A stretch of DNA of 12,405 nucleotides, taken from NCBI GenBank assembly GCA_022573485.1, contig JACZTW010000085.1:1-12405 (forward strand). The letters run 5' to 3'. Positions 1-6,488 of the stretch are shown piece by piece. A program made the position numbers and the translations under genes. Every line of letters begins with the position of its first letter. Within the stretch, counting starts at the first letter, position 1. The notes under the pieces were generated by a model. The model worked only from the letters and a program-made list of their open reading frames with translations, made no database searches and was not told the origin of the DNA. This stretch comes from Planctomycetota bacterium (GTDB lineage Bacteria; Planctomycetota; Phycisphaerae; UBA1845; CAIVHJ01).

Positions 1-521
1 AGGCCCGCGGTCACTTCCATGACGCTGAGCGCCCGAAACATACGACGGCCCCGCAGAACACCCACGACCAAATGGTACAGCACCAGCACGACCACACAGA
101 TCGCCGTCAGCCGGATCAGTGCAGCACGGTCGGCAGCGGATGCCGGCGTGATTGCTCCGCCAACGACGCGCGAGACCGGACCGGCCAGCACAAAAAGAAC
201 ACCGCACAATCCGACGCCGACAATCAAACTCAGCGGCAAGGCAGTGCGTAAGTAGCGCCACAATTGCCCCTTCGATTCATGCTCCGGCACAAACCGCGCT
301 ACGGCCTCATAGGAACCGAAACTCAGGATCGGCAGCAAGAGATTCACCAGCAGCAGCCCAAGCTGGTAGACGCCGAACTCTGCGGGGCTGATCATCCACC
401 ACGTCAGCAACAGTCCCCGGCCGATGCCCGCGGCGCGCAAGAACGCATTGGCGGACAGATAGAGTTTGATCGACTCGGTGAGCGGCGCGGGCGTGAAGAG
501 ACCCAGAAAACGATTGGTCAT
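1..521 (-). CDS. Polysaccharide/oligosaccharide flippase, N-terminal part (runs off the left edge)
   Basis: The reading frame from ATG at 521 stays open for 173 codons to the window edge, so the C-terminal part is missing. Hydrophobic stretches lie at about residues 51-70, 94-114 and 137-155, with a positively charged turn (LRGRR) after the third. The stretch EFGVYQLG followed by a hydrophobic helix and ARFVPE near residues 48-80 is typical of Wzx/RfbX-like members of the MOP exporter superfamily. These proteins move lipid-linked sugars across the inner membrane. The start lies 28 bases after the stop of the upstream TPR-SPOR lipoprotein on the same strand, so co-transcription is likely. I see no Shine-Dalgarno sequence before the ATG. 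A MurJ-type lipid II flippase or a more general MATE-like exporter remains possible. The membrane-exporter class is fairly sure; the substrate is unknown. Confidence 0.75.
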   Translation of the reverse strand, partial: MTNRFLGLFTPAPLTESIKLYLSANAFLRAAGIGRGLLLTWWMISPAEFGVYQLGLLLVNLLLPILSFGSYEAVARFVPEHESKGQLWRYLRTALPLSLIVGVGLCGVLFVLAGPVSRVVGGAITPASAADRAALIRLTAICVVVLVLYHLVVGVLRGRRMFRALSVMEVTAG

Positions 522-549
522 GGGTGCGGAAATAGGATTGTCGCCGGCG

Positions 550-1350
550 TCAAGGGACGATGAACGCGTCCGCAGCAACCTGCCGCACGCGGGCCAGATC
601 GCCACGAGCGTCCCGGAAACTGAAGTATCTGCCAACGTGAACCACGTGCTTCGCTCGCTCGCCGCGCAGGTTCACGTCCGTGGACGCGTCGAGACCTTTT
701 CGACGCAGGTCGTTTGCAAAATCGTGGGCCAGATCGGAACGATTAAACGCGGCACACTGAATCGCGAAAGAGTTGCGCGCCCAGGCAAACTTCCGGCGCG
801 CAAACGGTACAAACTCACTGCCTGGAAACAGCTTCCAGACCTTGGGAAAGATCTTCCGGGCCGCCTGCCACTGCCCTGCCTTCTGCAAGCTGTCGCCATA
901 GCGATAGTAGACTTGATCCATGAAGGACACCTCGCCGCCGGTCTTCACGACCTCGATGTAATGACCGATCGCCCTGCGGTAGTCGTCCGCTTGAAAGGCA
1001 ATGTGCCCGAGCTGCGCATTGGCTCTGGCCAGCACTTGCGGATCCGACGACGTTTGCAAAGCCTTGTGAAAATCGGATCGGGCCTGCGGATCCCGCTTCT
1101 TGCGATAGTTGCACATCCCCCGAAGATAGTACGCCGCGCCGACCCCTTTTGTTTCCGGATAGCCGTCAATCACCAGATTGACGAGCCGCTCGGCATCGGT
1201 GTATTGATTGGCTTGATAGTGTTTGCGAGCCCGCTCGATCCGCTGTACCGCATCAGCAGGCAGGGTCGTGCAGCCCGAGAAAAACGTGAGCGCCACTGCA
1301 CTCAAAGCCAGCGCCCCGTACGCCTGGGCTGTCATTGCACGTTTTCGCAT
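550..1350 (-). CDS. TPR-repeat lipoprotein with C-terminal SPOR domain
   Basis: The product is 266 residues. Residues 1-27 form a lipoprotein signal: MRKR, a hydrophobic core, and FFSGC with the lipidated cysteine at 27. Residues 33-180 are helical TPR-like units, for example ARKHYQANQYTDAERLV and QLGHIAFQADDYRRAIGHY. Residues 193-266 match the SPOR fold: FAIQCAAF, then FANDLRRKGLDA, then HVVHVGRY and ARVRQVAADAFIV. SPOR domains bind glycan strands stripped of stem peptides, usually at division sites. TPR units mediate protein contacts. I infer an envelope-anchored adaptor facing the peptidoglycan. The frame is open further upstream, to 1440, but the ATG at 1350 has GGAGGT eight bases before it and leads straight into the signal peptide. 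A flippase gene follows after 28 bases. A YbgF/CpoB-like or BamD-like role was considered, but the SPOR end argues against both. Confidence 0.85.
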   Translation of the reverse strand: MRKRAMTAQAYGALALSAVALTFFSGCTTLPADAVQRIERARKHYQANQYTDAERLVNLVIDGYPETKGVGAAYYLRGMCNYRKKRDPQARSDFHKALQTSSDPQVLARANAQLGHIAFQADDYRRAIGHYIEVVKTGGEVSFMDQVYYRYGDSLQKAGQWQAARKIFPKVWKLFPGSEFVPFARRKFAWARNSFAIQCAAFNRSDLAHDFANDLRRKGLDASTDVNLRGERAKHVVHVGRYFSFRDARGDLARVRQVAADAFIVP

Positions 1351-1358
1351 GGGCCCGC

Positions 1359-1364
1359 ACCTCC
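1359..1364 (-). promoter_or_regulatory. Ribosome binding site of the TPR-SPOR lipoprotein
   Basis: The minus strand reads GGAGGT here, a full Shine-Dalgarno core, eight bases before the ATG at 1350. It fixes the start at 1350 and argues against longer frames that begin at 1440. Confidence 0.8.
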
Positions 1365-1396
1365 GTGTGGTTGAAAACAATCGGCCAGCCCCTAAC

Positions 1397-2872
1397 ATGG
1401 CCGCCATGTTCCTGGAAAGACTGCTCGACATCGCGGACACGCACGCCGGGAAGCTCGCGGTCAGCGATCATACCCGAGAACTCAACTACGGCCAGCTTAC
1501 TACCTTCGCGCGGGTAATGCGAGATGTGATCCGCAAGGAGAGCAAGTCGCCCCGGGTTGGCATTATGCTGCCGGGCTCGGCGGCGTTTGCGGGAACGCTG
1601 TTCGGTTGCATGTGGGCGGACCGCGTCGCCGTGCCTTTGAACTTCATGCTCCGCCCGCAGGAACTACGCAAGGTCACGCAGGACAGCAGCCTGGACGTCA
1701 TCATCACGATCGAACACTTCGCCGACCTGGCACGCGAGCTGGGTGTGAAAACTGTGTTCCTGGAGCAGGCTGGATTGAAGCGCAAATTCTTGTTCAGCAA
1801 GCTCAAGACCAGCCCTCCGGTTCCCACGGTCGAGAAAGAACAAACAGCCGTGCTTCTCTACACGTCCGGAACGTCGGGCGAACCCAAGGGCGTGGAGCTG
1901 ACCTACGGCAACTTGTCCTCAAACTGCCGCGACTGTGCGGCCCACGCCCAGATATCCTCGGATCATGTGTTGCTTTCGGTCCTGCCGCCCTTCCACGTCT
2001 TCGGGCTGACGGCCATGACGCTCCTGCCGATGTGGTTGGGGATGACCGTGCATTTCATCCCGCGATTCAATCCCATCGCCGCCGTAAAGACAATTCACGA
2101 GAAGCAAATCTCCGTTTTCATGGCCATCCCGAGCATGTTTGCAGCGATGCAGCGAGTCAAACGGGCCACACCGGAGAGTTTCAAGTCGCTCTATTTGGCC
2201 ATGAGCGGGGGAGAACCTCTGCAGGCCAGCACCGCAGAGGCGTTTCAAAACAGGTTCAGCGTGCAGTTGAACGAAGGATACGGGCTGACGGAGACCTCAC
2301 CCGTGGTGTCAATCAATCTCCCGTGGGACCGCCTGCCCGGGGCAGTCGGCAAGACCATACCCAATTGCGAAGTGCGGATCATCGACGATTCGGGAAGCAT
2401 CCTTTCGCCTGACCGCGATGGCGAAATCCAGGTCCGCGGGCCCGGCGTGATGAAGGGCTACTACAACAAAGCAGACGAGACGGCGGAGGTCATTGATGCC
2501 CAAGGCTGGTTCAAGACGGGCGATCAGGGACGGCTGAGCAAGGACGGGTTTCTGTCGATCACGGGTCGAATCAAGGAAATGTTGATTATTGCGGGAGAGA
2601 ACGTCTTTCCGAGCGAGATCGAAAACGTCTTGATTCAGCATCCGGCTGTTGATGAGGCCGCAGTCATCGGCATCCCAGATGAATCGCGCGGCGAAGTGCC
2701 GATGGCATTCGTGATTCTCAAGGAAGGCCAGTCGGCTGACGAAACGGAGCTGCGCAGCCATTGCCGCGATCGGCTGGCCAGCTTGAAAGTCCCGCGGCAA
2801 GTCAAGATCTGCGACGACCTGCCCCGCGGGCCGACCGGCAAGATACTCAAGAGGGCGCTGCTGGATGGGTGA
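1397..2872 (+). CDS. AMP-forming acyl-CoA (or acyl-ACP) synthetase
   Basis: The product is 491 residues with the full ANL-superfamily layout. It has the ATP-binding P-loop YTSGTSGEPKG at 155-165, YGLTETSP at about 295-302, KTGDQGR at 373-379, the hinge region GRIKE at 390-394 and the C-terminal PTGK with the catalytic lysine at 482. These enzymes activate a carboxylate with ATP to an acyl-adenylate and pass it to CoA or another thiol. The general look is that of the FadD/long-chain ligase group, but the substrate cannot be read from the sequence. The ATG at 1397 was chosen. The frame continues upstream, and an ATG at 1349 would overlap the divergent lipoprotein start. No start has a good ribosome binding site. 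It converges on mlaD with only three bases between the stops. Fatty-acid activation would fit the neighbouring lipid-transport genes, though the opposite orientation means no shared transcript. Confidence 0.9.
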   Translation: MAAMFLERLLDIADTHAGKLAVSDHTRELNYGQLTTFARVMRDVIRKESKSPRVGIMLPGSAAFAGTLFGCMWADRVAVPLNFMLRPQELRKVTQDSSLDVIITIEHFADLARELGVKTVFLEQAGLKRKFLFSKLKTSPPVPTVEKEQTAVLLYTSGTSGEPKGVELTYGNLSSNCRDCAAHAQISSDHVLLSVLPPFHVFGLTAMTLLPMWLGMTVHFIPRFNPIAAVKTIHEKQISVFMAIPSMFAAMQRVKRATPESFKSLYLAMSGGEPLQASTAEAFQNRFSVQLNEGYGLTETSPVVSINLPWDRLPGAVGKTIPNCEVRIIDDSGSILSPDRDGEIQVRGPGVMKGYYNKADETAEVIDAQGWFKTGDQGRLSKDGFLSITGRIKEMLIIAGENVFPSEIENVLIQHPAVDEAAVIGIPDESRGEVPMAFVILKEGQSADETELRSHCRDRLASLKVPRQVKICDDLPRGPTGKILKRALLDG

Positions 2873-2875
2873 TGA

Positions 2876-3889
2876 TCACAGTCCTTTGAGGAAGGATTCG
2901 GTCTGTATCCAAACGGCCAGTTGCCGCACGTCCGCGATCATGAGCTTCAACTGCGCGACCGTGTCGACGAGTTCTTCGTAGAGTTTCTGGTCATGGATCA
3001 ATTGGCCAATCGCGCCTTCGCGCTCGTTGATCGCAGACATCGCAGTGTGGACGTGGTCCAGAATCTGAGACATATCTCCCAGTGTATCGACGAGTTTCGC
3101 CCCCACTTCATCCGCTCGCGTCACCATCTGTTCCGTTCTGCCATCCAGCTTGGCGCTCCAATCACGAAGGTCTTCTGAGGTCTGGCGCAGGTTCGCTGTC
3201 ATCGCACGCAGATCACCCTTCTCGCCGATCATTTGGCTCATCAGTCTTGCAAGTTCATCAATGCGCTCGATGGCGGTTGAGAGATTGGCCGAAACGTCCT
3301 GTTTCGGGTCATCGACGTCTTCCTTACTCCGCATCTGCAGCAAGTCGTGCAGGTCATCCGAGACCACGCTCACCTTCCCGGCCAACCGCCCTACATCGTC
3401 TACCATGTTCCTGATTTGATCGACTGCGTCGCCCAGATTCGTGATGTACTCTTCGGGCACAATACTCTCCAGCGCTCCTTTCATTTCGCCCGGGATGGAA
3501 CTGTTCCGAGGGAGTGCCTTGATCGTGCCGGGTGGCGGATGGATGTTGATGGCGCCCTTGTCGAACCCAAACGAGGGGTGAATCGTGGCCTCTGAGCCTT
3601 CGGGTATGACGTACTCGTCGTTGATGCCGATGATCACGGCAGCACCTACACTTGGCACATCGGGGTCTTGGAATCTGATTTCCGACACGCGGCCGATTTG
3701 CACGCCTTGCATGAACGTCGGCGTGCCCTCGCCGATGCCGCTGGGGTTATCCACGAGCACAGCGAGGTCGTATCGCGTCGTCATGATCCAAGTCGGCTCC
3801 TCGCCATAGAGCAAGACGAGCCCGCCAAGGACGACGATCCCGACCAATGTGAACAGACCGACCCGGTAATCACGCGCATGTTCGCTCAT
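2876..3889 (-). CDS. mlaD: MlaD-like MCE-domain protein of a lipid ABC transporter
   Basis: The product is 337 residues. A single N-terminal membrane helix spans about residues 11-28. An MCE domain follows at about 36-115, with DNPSGIGEGTPTFMQGVQIG being the usual MCE start where a substrate-binding ring forms. A long, mostly helical region follows (about 150-310, rich in heptad-like hydrophobics), ending in the element GAIGQLIHD..LYEELVDTV that recurs in bacterial MCE proteins. By family, MlaD hexamers sit in the periplasm on the MlaE permease and channel phospholipids between membranes. The ATG overlaps the mlaF stop as ATGA, and GGAG stands seven bases before it. At 337 residues it is much longer than the E. 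coli protein (about 180), because of the helical tail. No mlaC or mlaB follows; the next gene is convergent. Confidence 0.9.
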   Translation of the reverse strand: MSEHARDYRVGLFTLVGIVVLGGLVLLYGEEPTWIMTTRYDLAVLVDNPSGIGEGTPTFMQGVQIGRVSEIRFQDPDVPSVGAAVIIGINDEYVIPEGSEATIHPSFGFDKGAINIHPPPGTIKALPRNSSIPGEMKGALESIVPEEYITNLGDAVDQIRNMVDDVGRLAGKVSVVSDDLHDLLQMRSKEDVDDPKQDVSANLSTAIERIDELARLMSQMIGEKGDLRAMTANLRQTSEDLRDWSAKLDGRTEQMVTRADEVGAKLVDTLGDMSQILDHVHTAMSAINEREGAIGQLIHDQKLYEELVDTVAQLKLMIADVRQLAVWIQTESFLKGL

Positions 3890-4683
3890 GGTTTTTCTCC
3901 GCCATGTAAGCCGTCCAGATCATCCTCGCCCGCCCGGCCTTCCACAAAACGCTTGACGATCGGGTCCGTGGAGTTGCGAATATCCTCCACCGAGCCGTCA
4001 AAACGGATTTTGCCGTCGTGAAGCATCAAAATGCGGTCGGCCACGCGGAACACGCTGGCCATGTCGTGCGTGACCACCAAACTGGTGATGCCCAACTCTC
4101 GCTTGAGCTTGTTGATCAGCTCGTTGATCACGTCGGCGCGGACCGGGTCCAGACCCGTCGTCGGCTCATCGTACAGAATCATCTTGGGGTTCAGCGCAAT
4201 CGCCCTGGCCAGCGCCACGCGCTTCCGCTGCCCACCCGACAGTGTGGCAGGCTTCTTGCCCTGGATGCCGTCCAGGCCGACCATGCGGAGCTTTTCGGAC
4301 ACGATTCGCTTGATTTCCTCCGCAGAGCAAGTGCCCTGCTCTTCCAGCGGGAAGCCAACGTTTTGGCCGGCGGTCATGGAGTCAAACAGCGCGCCCATTT
4401 GAAACAAGAACCCGAAGTTCTTGCGCACGTCCACCAGCTCACGCTCATCCAAATGATCGATCCGCCGGCCTTCAAAGTAGACCTCACCCGCATCCGGCCT
4501 GAGCAGGGCCAGCGTGTGCTTAAGCGCGACGCTCTTGCCGACGCCCGATTCACCGATGATCACGGTGGTCTGGCCGGCCATGACCTTGATGTCTACGCCG
4601 TCCAATACGACCAAATCGCCGAAACGCTTGGAGACGTTTCGCAGCTCGCTGGCCGGTATCCCATTCTCTGGTGTGTTCGCCAT
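3886..4683 (-). CDS. mlaF: MlaF-like ATPase of a lipid ABC transporter
   Basis: The product is 265 residues, a full-length ABC ATPase. Visible motifs are Walker A GESGVGKS (44-51), the Q-loop at Q95, the signature LSGGQRKRVALARA (148-161), Walker B MILYDE (168-173) followed by PTTGLDP, and the switch histidine in VVTHD (H206). GALFDSMT after the Q-loop and QRKRVALARA are typical of the Mla/Ttg2A branch. It powers lipid movement through the MlaE permease from the cytoplasmic face. The frame is open up to 4758, but the ATG at 4683 lies just four bases after the mlaE stop, so translational coupling is likely. It has no clear Shine-Dalgarno of its own. All catalytic residues are present. Confidence 0.94.
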   Translation of the reverse strand: MANTPENGIPASELRNVSKRFGDLVVLDGVDIKVMAGQTTVIIGESGVGKSVALKHTLALLRPDAGEVYFEGRRIDHLDERELVDVRKNFGFLFQMGALFDSMTAGQNVGFPLEEQGTCSAEEIKRIVSEKLRMVGLDGIQGKKPATLSGGQRKRVALARAIALNPKMILYDEPTTGLDPVRADVINELINKLKRELGITSLVVTHDMASVFRVADRILMLHDGKIRFDGSVEDIRNSTDPIVKRFVEGRAGEDDLDGLHGGEKP

Positions 4684-4687
4684 GAGA

Positions 4688-5509
4688 CTACAGCAACGGT
4701 TCGAAGCCCCAGATGGCCTGATACATTCCCTGGAGCAATATGCCGATGAAAAAATCAATTACCAAAATCGCGATGAAGCTGGCCACGAAGGCCTCCGTAC
4801 ACGCCCGGCCGACGCCCTCAGCACCCGCCTGACAATTGAATCCTTTGTAGCAGGCGATCAGTGCAATGATCATGCCGAAGGCCAAGCTCTTCGCGAATCC
4901 AGTGAACAAATCCCAGGTCACGACCGCGTCGGCCGTGAAGAACCAATAGGGCTCGGATCCCACTCCGTAGAGCTGCACAGCAATGAGCCAGCCGCCCAGC
5001 GCGCCCATGGCGTCGCAGTAGAAAGTCAACAGGGGCGTGAGCAGCACGCAGGCCAACACGCGGGGCACGACGAGGTAGCGGATCGGATCGGTGCCCATGC
5101 TGCGGAGGGCGTCGATTTGTTCGGTGACGCGCATGGTGCCGAGTTCCGCCACCATGGCCCCTCCGACGCGGCCGGCCAACATGACCCCTGCCAGCACCGG
5201 GCCGAGTTCCTTGACCAGCGAAAGATTGACCAACACGCCCAGGCGCTCCTGCAAACCCATTGATTCCAACTGGCCGTATGCCTGAACGGCAAGCACCAAG
5301 CCGACGAACAGGCCGGTGACCAAGATAACGGGCACGGAGCGATTGCCGACTTCGTACAACTGCGGCATGAGCAGTCGCCAGTTTCGGCGGCTGGCCCCCC
5401 CGCTGGCCATCCACGTAGCTGTTTGCCAGACGAAGATCCAGAAACGACCAAAGGCGCTGACTGCCTCGCGTTCCCAGCGACCGATCTCGGCAAAGACGGA
5501 AAGTGACAT
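4688..5509 (-). CDS. mlaE: MlaE-like permease of a lipid ABC transporter
   Basis: The product is 273 residues and covers the whole MlaE/Ttg2B permease domain. The family block ELGPVLAGVMLAGRVG...AELGTMRVTEQIDAL lies at about residues 101-135. Hydrophobic helices flank it at about 60-78, 150-172, 200-230 and 240-262. An amphipathic N-terminal segment (FWIFVWQTATW) precedes the first helix, as in this family. It forms the inner-membrane core on which MlaD and MlaF assemble. The ATG at 5509 was chosen. GAGGA lies ten bases upstream, and in-frame GTG (5512) and TTG (5518) are alternatives that change only three residues. It is the first gene of the mlaE-mlaF-mlaD operon. That order differs from E. 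coli, where the ATPase comes first and mlaC and mlaB follow. Confidence 0.93.
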   Translation of the reverse strand: MSLSVFAEIGRWEREAVSAFGRFWIFVWQTATWMASGGASRRNWRLLMPQLYEVGNRSVPVILVTGLFVGLVLAVQAYGQLESMGLQERLGVLVNLSLVKELGPVLAGVMLAGRVGGAMVAELGTMRVTEQIDALRSMGTDPIRYLVVPRVLACVLLTPLLTFYCDAMGALGGWLIAVQLYGVGSEPYWFFTADAVVTWDLFTGFAKSLAFGMIIALIACYKGFNCQAGAEGVGRACTEAFVASFIAILVIDFFIGILLQGMYQAIWGFEPLL

Positions 5510-5554
5510 CACGACCAATTCCTCGATTTGTCAACAGCTCGGGTGGGCCACCTC

Positions 5555-5616
5555 TTGTACGGTCTTGTACCGGCGCGGATGCGTTGTGTCAATCCAAACC
5601 CATTTGCGGGTTGTAC
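5555..5616. repeat. Three copies of TTGTAC in the mlaE/glycosyltransferase divergent region
   Basis: TTGTAC occurs at 5555-5560, 5565-5570 and 5611-5616 on the plus strand. The first two are exact ten-base tandem phases (TCTTGTAC twice). The second overlaps the predicted -10 of mlaE. The third is the best candidate for the -35 of the glycosyltransferase gene. The layout would suit a shared regulator binding on one face of the helix. This is inference; a 6-base motif could recur by chance. Confidence 0.35.
5564..5592 (-). promoter_or_regulatory. Predicted sigma-70-type promoter of the mlaEFD operon
   Basis: On the minus strand there is a perfect -35 box TTGACA (5592-5587), a 17-base spacer and a -10 box TACAAG (5569-5564, four of six consensus bases). 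Transcription would start near 5557, leaving a leader of about 48 bases before the mlaE ATG. The -10 box overlaps one of two TTGTAC repeats, so a regulator binding there could block it. Confidence 0.55.
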
Positions 5617-5638
5617 TTATGAGCGAATCCCATAGAAT
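5611..5638 (+). promoter_or_regulatory. Possible promoter of the glycosyltransferase gene, giving a near-leaderless mRNA
   Basis: A good -10 box TAGAAT lies at 5633-5638, with a weak -35 TTGTAC at 5611-5616 and a 16-base spacer. The start codon is at 5647, only eight bases after the -10, so transcription would begin within a base or two of the ATG. No Shine-Dalgarno sequence exists upstream of that ATG, which agrees with leaderless translation. Confidence 0.4.
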
Positions 5639-5646
5639 CACGCCCC

Positions 5647-6426
5647 ATGCCCGACTCGCCGCCAACACTCTCGATCGTCGTGCCTACCTACCATGAAGTC
5701 GATAATATCGCCCTGCTCACGGAGCGAATCTTCAAGACCGTGCGTGACGCGGGAATTTCCTGCGAGTTGATTCTGGTCGATGACAACTCGCGGGACGGCA
5801 GCGTCGAAGCAGTTGAAAAACTGAAGGCAAGCTACCCGGTGCGTATGATTGTGCGGGAGGATGAGCGCGGCCTGAGCACAGCCGTGTTGCGGGGATTCGA
5901 AGATGCTACGGGCGAGATCTTTCTGGTCATGGACGCGGACTTGTCGCACCCGCCGGAAAAGATCCCCGATCTGCATGCTCCGGTCAAGAGCGGGGAAGCG
6001 GACTTCGCATTCGGATCACGATACGTCAGCGGCGGCGAGACCAAAGATTGGCCGTTCATTCGTAAGCTCAACAGCAGGGCAGCCACTCTGCTGGCCCGGC
6101 CTTTGACCAGGGCAACTGATCCCATGGCCGGCTTCTTTTGCCTGAGCCGGGCCACTTGGGAGAACGCCGCCCCGCTCAGCCCCTTGGGATACAAAATCGG
6201 CCTGGAATTGCTAATCAAAGGCCGGTGCCGAAAGCTTCTGGATGTCCCTATCATGTTCGCCGACCGCCACGCCGGCAAGAGCAAGCTCACCTTCAGGCAA
6301 CAATTGCTCTACTTGATCCATTTGAAGCGCCTGTACTTCTTCAAATTCCCCCCGTGGTCGGCGCTCGTTTTCTATGGGCTGCCCTTGCTCCTCGTCGGCG
6401 GGGCGTTGTGGATGTTGGCAACATAG
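5647..6426 (+). CDS. Family 2 glycosyltransferase, dolichyl/polyprenyl-phosphate mannose synthase-like
   Basis: The product is 259 residues. A GT-A fold starts at LSIVVPTYHEVDNI (8-21), with LILVDDNSRDGS (41-52) and the metal-binding MDADLSHPP (95-103). DPMAGFF (148-154) and HAGKSKL (208-214) are hallmarks of the DPM1-like branch. This branch transfers a sugar from a nucleotide sugar to a polyprenyl phosphate on the cytoplasmic side of the membrane. One C-terminal membrane helix spans about 237-257, and there are no further domains. The donor may be GDP-mannose, UDP-glucose or another nucleotide sugar; the sequence does not decide. The ATG at 5647 starts the domain directly, and there is no Shine-Dalgarno. 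It is a single-gene unit diverging from mlaE and convergent with clpC. The flippase 5 kb to the left is the only other sugar-lipid gene in view. Confidence 0.9.
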   Translation: MPDSPPTLSIVVPTYHEVDNIALLTERIFKTVRDAGISCELILVDDNSRDGSVEAVEKLKASYPVRMIVREDERGLSTAVLRGFEDATGEIFLVMDADLSHPPEKIPDLHAPVKSGEADFAFGSRYVSGGETKDWPFIRKLNSRAATLLARPLTRATDPMAGFFCLSRATWENAAPLSPLGYKIGLELLIKGRCRKLLDVPIMFADRHAGKSKLTFRQQLLYLIHLKRLYFFKFPPWSALVFYGLPLLLVGGALWMLAT

Positions 6427-6456
6427 AAAAAGCCCGCGGGGTTAAGCCCGCGGGCT
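6427..6456 (-). terminator. Rho-independent terminator of clpC
   Basis: A perfect 10-base GC-rich stem (6431-6440 with 6447-6456) encloses a six-base loop. Read on the minus strand it ends in TTTTT (6431-6427), 33 bases after the clpC stop. The plus strand has no T tract after the hairpin, so it is built for clpC. The oppositely oriented glycosyltransferase gene ends at 6426, exactly where the T tract ends. Confidence 0.88.
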
Positions 6457-6488
6457 GGAATTCGCGAATGCACGGATTCTCGAACGTC

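Noticed and set aside
466..1374. 302-codon plus-strand frame opposite the TPR-SPOR lipoprotein
   Set aside because: The minus-strand frame has a lipobox, TPR repeats, a SPOR domain and a perfect ribosome binding site; the plus frame has none of these.
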